A stretch of 64,000 nt of DNA, taken from Anabas testudineus. Its lineage: Eukaryota > Chordata > Actinopteri > Anabantiformes > Anabantidae. The notes under the pieces were generated by a model. It saw nothing but the letters and a program-made list of their open reading frames with translations. It did not search any database and was not told the DNA's origin. The stretch is from positions 16,705,078 through 16,769,077 of the forward strand of contig NC_046629.1 of the NCBI RefSeq assembly GCF_900324465.2, given 5' to 3'. Below are positions 1 through 9,674 of the stretch, in pieces. The translations under genes were made by a program, and so were the position numbers. Positions within the stretch are counted from its first letter, which is position 1. Every line of letters begins with the position of its first letter.

Positions 1-273
1 TGCAGAAAAAGCACATCTGAATTTAAGAGCAAAGTGTTCCAAACCTGTTTACCACATACAATTTTATTTGTAAGTTTATCTTTTAGTATTTTTTGTGATA
101 TTGCCTTAAGTCGTTTAAATGTTGAAAATCTCAACCCACTTTTTGCTTTAATTTTATCGTTAGAGTTTGTATTAATCCCCCCACTTCTGAAGCCTCTCAT
201 CTATGGTCTGAAGTTACCAGAAATTCAAAGAAATATTTTCAAAATGCTGTCATGTTTAAACTTTCAGATTTAA
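1..273 (+). CDS. Olfactory receptor, 3' end only (cut by window edge), type A
   Basis: The frame is open from the first base and ends at TAA. It encodes the last 90 residues of an odorant receptor, from intracellular loop 3 to the C-terminus. Visible family marks are the KVFQTCLPH block at the start of TM6, TM7, and the C-terminus ending in LNFQI, which places it in type A of this cluster. The canonical TM7 asparagine is replaced, so the motif reads PPLLKPLIYG instead of PPLLNPLIYG; the full gene at 1307 has the same change. Receptors of this class sit in the cilia of olfactory neurons and couple to a G protein. The missing 5' part lies outside the window, so whether the gene is intact is unknown. 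Confidence 0.85.
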   Translation, partial: CRKSTSEFKSKVFQTCLPHTILFVSLSFSIFCDIALSRLNVENLNPLFALILSLEFVLIPPLLKPLIYGLKLPEIQRNIFKMLSCLNFQI

Positions 274-1306
274 GTCACACAAAATAAAAATGTAATTAGG
301 AGTGAACAGCTGTGCATTAAGTGAAATGTGTCAAATAAGTAGAAAGAATAGGATCATACAATAAAACATTTAATAAAATGTTTAAATAAAAAACTAACTT
401 AAACTTAACTTCAGCAGTATTTTAGTATATGCTGTACATATATACTGCATACTATGTACTTCTACTATGTTACAAAAAGTAACATTCTGGTGCAGCAGTA
501 ATTAGTCTGGAGCTAAACATCCTCAAGACAGTAGATTGATTAGGAGACTCCACATTAAACTACGTGGAGTGGCGCAGTCAAGACCAGTCTTTTTGCTGGT
601 CAGGATATCCTGTCCTCAAATCAGAATATTTGCGTGAAGAGTAGGTGCAGTAGTGGCAACGAGCAATCCTAAACTGAGTTAGGGCAACAGAGGATGTTAA
701 ATAGATTTACTTCATCTAGTTTCGAGTATGGTGGGGTAAGTAAGATAATAACCTGGTGGGTAACCTGGGTAACAACCAGCACTTTAACACTGATGAATCT
801 ATTGCAGTTTTTCTGCAGTTACAACTTCAACAGAATAAAAGTCAAGTGGTTACAAATTTTCTTCATATCATGTCAATAAATCATTCAGATCAACATAAGT
901 TCTGAACCAGGAACAGTATTTTTCGCAAGAAGCTACTGGAAGAGAAGATGGGCCAAAGGACTGTGGACTGCTGTGGAAAAATGTCATTCAAGGACTAAAA
1001 ATCAAAAAAGATCTGACTTGCAACTTGCAGGCACCTGCAGTGTTATTCCACTGGGTCTTCATTTGTCTTATTAGCAGTGAGGTCATTCGGCATCCAAGAT
1101 ACTATTATTGCCAACATCATGAAGGTGCACAGTTATAAAGTATCTTACCACTGAAAGAGTGAACATAGCAAGTTTTCACCAGCAATAATAAACACAATCA
1201 GCAACAGGACATCATTACCTGAGATAATAATTTCCAGATCTATAGAAACAGTAATGAAAGATTTACAGGTCTGTTTAATGACATTATAAGAACTTTTCAA
1301 CCCGAT
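274..1306 (+). promoter_or_regulatory. OR 5' flank with probable noncoding exon and intron
   Basis: This is the spacer between the partial receptor and the receptor at 1307. An AATAAA follows the first stop codon closely (about 282). A strong splice donor (GGTAAGTAAG) sits at 735/736 and an acceptor (TTTACAG) ends at 1268, 38 bases before the start codon. The same pair recurs at matching positions before the receptors at 4119, 11375 and 14005. I infer a short untranslated exon ending at 735 and an intron at 736-1268, the usual layout for vertebrate OR genes. The transcription start was not identified. Confidence 0.4.
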
Positions 1307-2239
1307 ATGGAAAATGACACTGATTTTCACTTTAACCTCACCATGTATGTGAACATTGGGTTTTATCGCTATCCAGCCTTTGTCGTCAGCTTGATGCTGT
1401 TTGCCATTATTCTCTTTGCTAATCTTGCTATAATCCTGGTAGTATCACTAGAAAGAACGCTTCATGAGCCCATGTATCTGTTTATTGCACTTTTGTCTGT
1501 CAACTCTCTGTATGGCTCTACTGGTTTCTTCCCCAGATTCCTCATGGACCTTCTATCTGATACTCACTTAATCTCACGTCCTGCTTGTTTTACTCAGATC
1601 TATATTATTTACACATATGCTTTTCAGGAGATGACCATCCTCAGCATCATGGCATATGATAGATATGTTGCTGTGTGTGATCCTTTACACTATCACAACA
1701 AAGTGACTGCTAAGACAGTGTGTATATTGGCAGCCATTGCTTGGATGTGTCCAGCCTTTTTTACTGGATTAGGTCTTTCTTTGGCCATCAAGCTCCCTTT
1801 ATGTGGAAACAAGCTCCAAAAAATTTACTGTGCCATCTGGAATATTGCTAAATTGTCATGTGTGTCCACTTCTACTATTAATGTTGTGGGCATTCTTGCA
1901 AGTGTCACTAATGTAATTTTACCTTTAATCTATGTCTTGTATACCTACTTTCGAATTATTCTTGTGTGCAGAAAAAGCTCATCTGAATTCAAGAGCAAAG
2001 TGTTCCAAACCTGTTTACCACATACTATTTTATTTGTCAGTTTATCTTTTAGTATTTTTTGTGATATTATCTTAAGTCGTTTAAATGTTGAAAATCTAAA
2101 CCTACGTTTTGCTTTAATTTTATCGTTAGAGTTTGTATTAATCCCCCCACTTCTGAAGCCTCTCATCTATGGTCTGAAGTTACCAGAAATCCAAAGAAAT
2201 ATTTTCAAAATGCTGTCATGTTTAAACTTTCAGATTTAA
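1307..2239 (+). CDS. Olfactory receptor, type A, full length
   Basis: This is an intronless 310-residue class A GPCR, the usual OR length. It has two N-terminal glycosylation sites (N3-D-T, N10-L-T), the TM1 asparagine near residue 39, LHEPMY at 52-57, the conserved extracellular cysteine at 94, MAYDRYVAVC at 115-124 at the end of TM3, further loop cysteines at 166 and 175, and KVFQTCLPH at 231-239. TM7 reads PPLLKPLIYG, with Lys284 where the NPxxY asparagine is expected. It belongs to type A (AFQEM in TM3). It should act in the olfactory neuron membrane through the G-olf cAMP route; the ligand is unknown. The Asn-to-Lys change could impair activation, although the frame is intact. Confidence 0.93.
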   Translation: MENDTDFHFNLTMYVNIGFYRYPAFVVSLMLFAIILFANLAIILVVSLERTLHEPMYLFIALLSVNSLYGSTGFFPRFLMDLLSDTHLISRPACFTQIYIIYTYAFQEMTILSIMAYDRYVAVCDPLHYHNKVTAKTVCILAAIAWMCPAFFTGLGLSLAIKLPLCGNKLQKIYCAIWNIAKLSCVSTSTINVVGILASVTNVILPLIYVLYTYFRIILVCRKSSSEFKSKVFQTCLPHTILFVSLSFSIFCDIILSRLNVENLNLRFALILSLEFVLIPPLLKPLIYGLKLPEIQRNIFKMLSCLNFQI

Positions 2240-4118
2240 GTCGCACAAAATAACAATTTTATTAGGAGTGAACACCTGTGAATTAAGTGAAATGTGTCAA
2301 ATAAGTACAGAGAATAGGATCATACAATGAAACATTTAATAAAATGTTTAAATAAAAAACTAACTTGAACTTAACTTCAGCAGTATTTTAGTATATGCTG
2401 TACATATATACTGCATACTATGTACTTCTACTATGTTAGGACAGAAATTCAAGACTTCATGACATTTACAAAGATGTTAAAATTGTACTATTATTAAAAT
2501 AGACTGATAAGCTGAAAGTTAGGAAAAGACCTTAATGATTTTTAAATTTTCTACTTTTAGGATGAAAAAAAAAAAACGAGTCACAATGAATGAACCAGCC
2601 TACTTAACAGGATAAAATACATTATTTAATGAAGAAGAGATTCCAGCAAATACAACATTTTGAATGTTGAACATGTTATGTTGAATGTGTTGAAAACAGA
2701 TACCAACAACAAAATACCAATACCATCAACAAAAATAATATATATACATATATATATTTATATTGGTATGAATTAACATTCTTACATTATTTCTATAACA
2801 CTTTCAGACAAGGGTTAACTACATAGCATTCAAATGTAAGACCACTTTGTAGGCTTGTTTTTTAAAAATGAAGTCAGCCCTAAAAAGAGTTTTAGGTTAA
2901 CTCATGGAGTTAATGTTTATTTATTAGCTTGTTTATTCACTGTCACAACCTATAATAAACCGCCAACTCAAGCAGATTTATACCTTTGACAATGGGAGAC
3001 ATATGAGGGCTGGCAACAACACAGCAGTTCAGTTTTGCTTATTGTTGATGAATTCTTTGAAGATATATCAGCACAGGGGCACCTCAGGGCTGTGTACTCT
3101 CCCCCCCTTATTTGTATGTACACAAATGACTGCAGTTCCTCAGTTAAGCTCCTTAACTTTGCAGACTACCCAACCTGTCTCTGGACTCAACCTTGTTGAA
3201 GATGAGTCTGCATATAAACAAGAAGTAATATTCTAGTGCAGCAGTAACTAGTCTGGAGCTGAACATCCACATTTCAGTAGATAGATTAGGAGACTCCACA
3301 TTGATTTTTGTGGAGTGGCGCAGGCAAGACCAACCTTGCTGCTGGTCAGGACATCCTGTCATCAAATTAAAAAGTTCTCAGATTAAATCCAATGCCAGGG
3401 TTATGCCAGGGAACACGTGTCAGCAACACAGGAGATCACGCTGAATATTTGGGTGGAGAGTAGGTGCAGTAGTGGCAACGAGCAATTCTAAACTGAGTGA
3501 GGGCAACAGAGGATGTTAAATAGATTTACTTAATCAAGTTTCCAGTATGGTGGGGTAAGTAAGATAATAATCTGGTGGGTAACCTGGGTAACAACCAGCA
3601 CTTTAACACTGATGAATCTATTGCAGTTTTTCTGCAGTTACAACTTCAACAGAATAAAAGTCAAGTGGTTACAAATTTTCTTCATATCATGTCAGTAAAG
3701 ATCAACATAAGTTCTGAACCAGGAACAGTATTTTGAGCAAGAAGCTACTGGAAGAGAAGATGGGCCAAAGGACTGTGGACTGCTGTGGACAAATGTCATT
3801 CAAGGACTAAAAATCAAAGAAGATTTGACTTGCAACTTGCAGCCACCTGCAGTGTTATTCCACTGGGTCTTCATTTGTCTTATTAGCAGTGAGGTCATTC
3901 GACATTCAAGATACTATTATTGCCAACATCTTGAAGGTGCACAGGTATAAAGTATCTTACCACTGAAAGAGTGAACATAGCAAGTTTTCACCAGCAATAA
4001 TGAACACAATCAGCAACAGGACATTATTACCTGAGATAATAATTTCCAGAGTTATAGAAACAATAATGAAAGATTTACAGGTGTGTTTAATGACATTTTA
4101 AGGACTTTTCAACCTGAT
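2240..4118 (+). promoter_or_regulatory. OR spacer with probable noncoding exon and intron
   Basis: The left part (to about 2450) is the type A 3' flank seen again after 9674 and 12307. The middle contains a short AT-rich tract near 2735-2765. From about 2820 the sequence matches the spacers at 10270-11374 and 12900-14004. A donor (GGTAAGTAAG) at 3554/3555 and an acceptor (TTTACAG) ending at 4080 repeat the arrangement seen upstream of the other receptors. Short ORFs here, such as 3003-3236, are not conserved as proteins and look like chance. Confidence 0.4.
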
Positions 4119-5051
4119 ATGGACAATAACACTGGTTTTCACTTTGACCTCACCATGTATGTGAACATTGGGTTTTATCGCTATCCAGCCTTTGTCGTCA
4201 GCTTGATGCTGTTTGCCATTATTCTCTTTGCTAATCTTGCTATAATCCTGGTTGTATCACTAGAAAGAACGCTTCATGAGCCCATGTATCTGTTTATTGC
4301 ACTTTTGTCTGTCAACTCTCTGTATGGCTCTACTGGTTTCTTCCCCAGATTCCTCTTGGACCTTCTATCTGATACTCACTTAATCTCACGTCCTGCTTGT
4401 TTTACTCAGATCTATATTATTTACACTTATGCTTCCTATGATCTGACCATCCTCAGCATCATGGCATATGATAGATATGTTGCTGTGTGTGATCCTTTAC
4501 ACTATCACAATAAAGTGACTCCTAAGACAGTGTGTAGGTTGGCAGCCTTTGCTTGGATCTGTCCAGCCTTTTCCATTGGATTATGTGTTTATTTGGCCGT
4601 CAGGCTTCCTTTATGTGGGAACAAGCTCAAAAAGGTTTACTGTGCCATCTGGAATATTGCTAAACTGTCATGTGTGTCCACTTCTACTAATAATGTTGTG
4701 GGCTTTCTTGTAACTTCGATTACTATAATTTTACCTTTAATCTATGTCTTGTATACCTACTTTCGAATTATTCTTGTGTGCAGGAAAAACTCGTCTGAAT
4801 TCAAGAGCAAAGTGTTTCAAACCTGTTTACCACATACTATTTTATTTGTCAGTTATTCTGTAAGCGGGTTTTGTGATATTGCCTTAAATCGTTTAAATGA
4901 TGAAAGCCTAAACCCACTTTTTGCTGTAATTTTATCATTAGAGTTTGTAATAATCCCACCACTTCTGAATCCTCTCATCTATGGTCTGAAGTTACCAGAA
5001 ATCCAAAGAAATATTTTTAAAGTGTTGTCAAATTTGTTCTCTTTCAGATAG
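4119..5051 (+). CDS. Olfactory receptor, type B, full length
   Basis: This is an intronless 310-residue OR. The frame is open upstream to 4083, but that segment has only a GTG and sits right after the inferred splice acceptor, so I take the ATG at 4119 (MDNNTGF). It has the seven-TM layout with N-terminal glycosylation sites, LHEPMY, MAYDRYVAVCDPLHYH, KVFQTCLPH, and an intact PPLLNPLIYG in TM7. It is type B: TM3 reads ASYDLTIL, and the TM4-loop segment reads GLCVYLAVR where type A has GLGLYLAIK. The C-terminus ends NLFSFR. It differs from type A mainly in TM3, extracellular loop 2 and TM5-6, the regions that line the odorant pocket in this family. Confidence 0.93.
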   Translation: MDNNTGFHFDLTMYVNIGFYRYPAFVVSLMLFAIILFANLAIILVVSLERTLHEPMYLFIALLSVNSLYGSTGFFPRFLLDLLSDTHLISRPACFTQIYIIYTYASYDLTILSIMAYDRYVAVCDPLHYHNKVTPKTVCRLAAFAWICPAFSIGLCVYLAVRLPLCGNKLKKVYCAIWNIAKLSCVSTSTNNVVGFLVTSITIILPLIYVLYTYFRIILVCRKNSSEFKSKVFQTCLPHTILFVSYSVSGFCDIALNRLNDESLNPLFAVILSLEFVIIPPLLNPLIYGLKLPEIQRNIFKVLSNLFSFR

Positions 5052-5432
5052 TGTAGTAGAATAGCCATTGTGTGCCTGTGTACTATTTTTAATGCAGTAA
5101 GGTCTGTGTGAGGGTTTCTGACTGAAGCCTCGCAAAATATAAACTTATATCTAAACTGCAGTGTCCTACGTGCTATCTGTCAACTCTACGGTTTAATAAA
5201 TTAATAGAAAACCAGGTTAAATGAAGTGTTTCATATATTCTATCATACATATATTATGGTAGAACATAAATTCATGGCTTTATTTAAAATATGAAAAAAA
5301 GTTGGAACTCAGTGATTTGACTTATAAGCTGTTAGTTATAGTTAGTTTTTTAACTTTCCACTTCCATCAAAAGTGAGTGCAGAAGTAAGCTCTGTAGCAA
5401 ATGAATATATTACAGTAATGTTTATACTGACC
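5052..5432. other. Type B OR 3' flank
   Basis: This is AT-rich sequence homologous to the flanks after the other type B receptors (14938-15300 and 19229-19620), including a shared segment reading CCTCGCAAAATATAAAC. Homology stops at about 5432, where unrelated repeat-derived sequence begins. I infer that the 3' UTR lies here; no other gene is visible. Confidence 0.5.
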
Positions 5433-6350
5433 TAGAACCTGTCTATGCTGGACTCCCCCTCACTGGACCTGCCTTCTGTCCTGACCAGCCTCTGCTTTAA
5501 TCTCTATTACCATGAGTGTTTTCCTCTCTGAACTGTTTTGTTCCTCATTTGGTCTCCCAGGATAGGGCTCGCACCCTCCATTACCGGGATCTGCCTTTGC
5601 CAGAACCTCCGGTACTGTGAGCGTATTCCCCTTACCTGAATTGCTCGCCTTGCCTCCCTCCCTGTATCTGATCCACTCCTGTTTCCTGTCCCCCCCTTTG
5701 CCCAACTCTCTGTGTATGACTTCGGACCGTCTCCTGTACTCCTGTCCTATGGACCTGCTCTGTCAACCACCTCTTGGAACAACTCTTCTGTGTATGATCT
5801 CTGACTGCATTATGACTTGGGATATTTGGATTGTGGATGTCAGCTTGTTTGATCGCAGTGCTTCTGCATTGACTTTTCACATGCCTGAAACCAGCCCCTA
5901 GGTTTAAGCCATGTGCCCCCAGTATGTTCAGTTTCAGCGTCCAGTATGTTGTTTCCCTCAGCTCCATGTGCTCTCTGATCTGCACCAGCCATCTTGGATT
6001 GTGACATCATCATCACCTCTACACCTCTTCTGGGTCAGCATCACCTCGCTGTCTCTTCGCTTCCCAGCTCTCATCGCTGCTCTCACTTAGGTCAATCACT
6101 TGTCGTTTGGTACAGTTTTACCCACCATTCTCCAGTGAGTATCATACTGTCTTACTTCAGTATTTGATGCAGTGTGAACCCGGCTTACTCTGTCTCCTCT
6201 CTTAGACCTCCATTCACACCCGAAGTCGTCCCTCTTCAGCTGTGACTCTACAGGAGCTCATCACATTATTGTATTTCTTTTTTTAATAAACCTCTTTAAA
6301 CCCATTCTGGATTCCGAGTGGTCTCTGGTTATGAAGTCTAATCCAGGCCC
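5433..6350 (+). mobile_element. LTR-like fossil, possibly a solo LTR of a Ty3/Gypsy-type element
   Basis: This block is pyrimidine-rich, shares nothing with the other OR spacers, and breaks homology sharply at about 5432. Its right end has an AATAAA-type signal followed by a short CT/TG-rich tail near 6290-6350, the general look of fish Gypsy LTRs. I found no internal coding region and no second LTR, so if it is an LTR it is a lone remnant. Family and age are inferences, and the edges are approximate. Small ORFs inside (for example 5617-5901) are not recognisable proteins. Confidence 0.3.
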
Positions 6351-8444
6351 TATGACAGAGATGGAGAAGAGGAAGCACAACTATTGGAGAGAGAAGACAC
6401 AAAATTAATGACATGGAATGGTAGCATTTGAATGAGAGGAGAGGAGAAGGGCAGTGTATCAGTAGAATTCCCCTAGAAGACTAACCTATATCAGCATAAC
6501 TAATAGATGGTTTAGAATCACCTGATCCATCTCTAACTATAAGCTTTATAAAAAAGGTAAGTTTTAAGTCTAGTCTTAAATGTAGAGAGGGTTATCTGCC
6601 TCCCAAACCTGAACTGGGAGCTGGTTCCACAGGAGAGGCGCTTGATGGCTAAAGGCTCTGCCTCCCGTTCTACATTTGGAAAGTCTAGGAACCACAAGTA
6701 AACCTGCACTCTGAGAACTGAGAGTTCTGCTGGGAAAATATGGAACTATGAGGTCTTTGAGATATGATGGAGCTTGATTATTAATTGCTATATATGTGGG
6801 GAGAGGAATTTTAAATTCAATTCTGGATTTTACAGGAAGCCAATGGAGAGAAGCTAATGTAGGAGAAATATGATCTCTTTCTAATTCCAGTCAGAACTCT
6901 GGCTGCAGCATTTTGGATTAACTGTAGGCATTTTAAGGATTTATTATGAGAAACTTATTTAATAATGAATTACAATAGTCTGGAAGTAACAAATACATGA
7001 ACTAGTTTTTCAGCATCACTTGAGGACAGGATGCTTCTAATTTTAACTATATTTCTCAGATTGAAAAAGGTAGTTCTAGAGATTTTTTTTATGTATGATG
7101 CAAAGGAAATATCCTGGTCAAAGATAACTCTGACATTCTCACAGTATTACTTAAGCCAATACTAAGTCATCTAGGGTAAGAATGTGATTAGACATAGTGT
7201 CTCTGAGATTTTTAGAGCCAAACAAATTAACTTCTGTCTTGTCTGAATTTAGGAGAGGGAATTGGAGGACATCCGGGTCTTTATGTATTTTAAGCATGTT
7301 TGAAGTTTGATTAATTGATAAGCTTCTTATGGTTTCATAGATAAATATAGCTGGGTATCATCTGCATAGCAATGGAAATTTGTGTTCAGTGTTTCTGAAT
7401 AATATTGCCTAAGGGGGACATACATAGAGTGAAAACAATCAGTCCAAGCACAGAACCCTGTGGAACTCTGTAGCTAACTCTTGTGTGCATGGAAGACTCA
7501 TCAATAACGCGTACAAACTGGAATCTATGTGATAGATACGATTTAAACCAGCATAGTGTTGTTCCTCTAACCTAAATGAAACGGCTGTTTCTGTACTATG
7601 ATGTACTCTAAATCATGACTGGAAATATTCATACAGGTTATTCCTGCGCAGGTGGTCACATAATTGCTTAGAAACTACCTTTTCAAGAATTTTAGAGATA
7701 AAGAGCAGATTGTATATTGATCTATAATTTACTACCACCACAGAGTCCGGACTAGGCCTTTTGAGTAGAGGTTTGACTACAGCAAGCTTAAAAGCCTGGG
7801 GTACGCAGCCTGCTTGTAAAGATAGATTGATCTGATTAAATATGGATGTGCTGACCAAAGGTAAAACATATTTGAGCAGTCTAGTCGGAATGGGGGCTAA
7901 GAGACATGTTAAAGGTTTTGATGAATTTATTACTGAAATTAATTCAGAATGATCTACGGGGAGGAAGCAAAGTACGAGTGTGGCCTTACAAATTAATCTA
8001 GAGCTATTGTACATACCAGACCATCTGATATTTTTTTACTCTAATAGTTATGATTTTATTTGTAAAGAAATTAATGAACTCATTGCTGCTAAGAGATAAT
8101 GGGATACTAGGCTCAACAGAGCTATGCCTCTTGGTTGGCCTGGCTACAGTGCTGAAGAGAAACCTGGGGCTTTTCTAATTTGCCTCTATTAATGAAGAAT
8201 AATATGTGGTTCTAGCTTGTGAATTGTACCATGGAGCTAGCTTACTGTGACTCTCTACCTTCTTTTTGAGAGGAGCCATAGTATTGAGTATTGTTCAGAG
8301 TGAGGCTGCAGTATTATCAACAAGATAGTCGACTTGTGCTGAAGTCAAGTTAGGATGACTGCCCACCTCTGTGTTGGTACATGGCTCTGGAGTAAAAGAT
8401 GGAATTACTTCCTTACATTTGTCAATAGCAAAAGAAAAAATTAA
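6351..8444 (-). mobile_element. LINE remnant (Rex1/CR1/L2-like), minus strand
   Basis: Read on the - strand, the region gives pieces of a reverse transcriptase typical of fish LINEs. The clearest is 7613-8014 (containing PLTCLLAPIPTRLLK and LQAGCVPQAFKLAVVKPLL), followed by sequence matching the RT, YADD-like and post-RT regions and a 3' noncoding part near 6350-6600. The frame is broken many times, so it is inactive. The right end joins OR upstream sequence at about 8445. A closely similar copy lies at 17040-18013. I recognise the family from protein motifs; the exact clade within the Jockey/CR1 group is uncertain. Confidence 0.7.
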
Positions 8445-8741
8445 GATTTGACTTGCAACTTGCAGCCACCTGCAGTGTTATTCCACTGGGTCTTCATTTG
8501 TCTTATTAGCAGTGAGGTCATCCAACATCCAAGATACTATTATTGCCAACATCTTGAAGGTGCAAAGGTATAAAATATCTTCAGACTATAAGAGTGGGCA
8601 TAGCAAGTTTTCACCAGCAATAATAAACACAATCAGCAACAGGACGTCATTACCTGAGATAATAATTTCCAGATCTATACCAACAGTAATGAAAGATTTA
8701 CAGGTGTGTTTAATGACATTTTAAGGACTTTTCAACCTGAT

Positions 8742-9674
8742 ATGGAAAATGACACTGTTTTTCACTTTAACCTCACCATGTATGTGAACATTGGGTTTTA
8801 TCGCTATCCAGCCTTTGTGGTCAGCTTGATGCTGTTTGCCATTATTCTCTTTGCTAATCTTGCTATAATCCTGGTAGTATCACTAGAAAGAACGCTTCAT
8901 GAGCCTATGTATCTGTTTATTGCACTTTTGTCTGTCAACTCTCTGTATGGCTCTACTGGTTTCTTCCCCAGATTCCTCTTGGACCTTCTATCTGATACTC
9001 ACTTAATCTCACGTCCTGCTTGTTTTACTCAGATATATATTATTTACACATATGCTTTTCAGGAGATGACCATCCTCAGCATCATGGCATATGATAGATA
9101 TGTTGCTGTGTGTGATCCTTTACACCATCACAACAAAGTGACTGCTAAGACAGTGTGTAGATTGGCAGCCTTTGCTTGGATGTGTCCAGCCTTTTCTACT
9201 GGATTAGGTCTTTATTTAGCCATCAAGCTTCCTTTATGTGGAAACAAGCTCCAAAAAATTTACTGTGCTATTTGGAATATTGCTAAACTGTCATGTGTGT
9301 CCACTTCTACAAATAATGTTGTGGGCATTCTTGTAAGTGTCATTAATGTAATTTTACCTTTAATCTATGTCTTGTATACCTACTTCAGAATTATTCTTGT
9401 GTGTAGGAAAAGCTCAACTGAATTTAAGAGCAAAGTGTTCCAAACCTGTTTACCACATACTATTTTATTTGTCAGTTTATCTTTTAGTATTTTTTGTGAT
9501 ATTGCCTTAAGTCGTTTAAATGTTGAAAATCTAAACCCACTTTTTGCTTTAATTTTATCGTTAGAGTTTGTATTAATCCCCCCACTTCTAAACCCTCTCA
9601 TCTATGGTCTGAAATTACCAGAAATCCAAAGAAATATTTTCAAAATGCTGTCATGTTTAAACTTTCAGATTTAA
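8742..9674 (+). CDS. Olfactory receptor, type A, full length
   Basis: This is an intronless 310-residue OR. The frame extends upstream to a GTG at 8706, but the ATG at 8742 (MENDTVF) is the start shared with its paralogues. It is type A (AFQEM in TM3, C-terminus LNFQI) and has an intact PPLLNPLIYG. After the DRY-type motif it reads CDPLHHH, whereas most copies have CDPLHYH, so the usual Tyr of PLxY is His. It differs from the receptor at 11375 at only six positions by my reading, which suggests very recent duplication or conversion. The intron acceptor (TTTACAG, ending 8703) is kept, but the upstream noncoding exon of the other units is absent because the region is occupied by retroelement debris. 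Confidence 0.93.
   Translation: MENDTVFHFNLTMYVNIGFYRYPAFVVSLMLFAIILFANLAIILVVSLERTLHEPMYLFIALLSVNSLYGSTGFFPRFLLDLLSDTHLISRPACFTQIYIIYTYAFQEMTILSIMAYDRYVAVCDPLHHHNKVTAKTVCRLAAFAWMCPAFSTGLGLYLAIKLPLCGNKLQKIYCAIWNIAKLSCVSTSTNNVVGILVSVINVILPLIYVLYTYFRIILVCRKSSTEFKSKVFQTCLPHTILFVSLSFSIFCDIALSRLNVENLNPLFALILSLEFVLIPPLLNPLIYGLKLPEIQRNIFKMLSCLNFQI

Noticed and set aside
5617-5985. Overlapping ORFs of 94 and 117 codons
   Set aside because: They lie in pyrimidine-rich LTR-like sequence on opposite strands, with no domain or codon pattern of a gene.
8706-8741. Upstream extension of OR frames by 12 codons (also at 4083 and 13969)
   Set aside because: The extension begins with GTG, lies at the inferred splice acceptor, and is interrupted in the copy at 1307. 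The shared ATG is the better start.
9380-9601. Antisense ORF of 73 codons repeated under each type A OR (also 1945-2166, 12013-12234)
   Set aside because: It is simply the reverse strand of the conserved TM6-TM7 coding region and is repeated because the genes are repeated. It has no protein features of its own.
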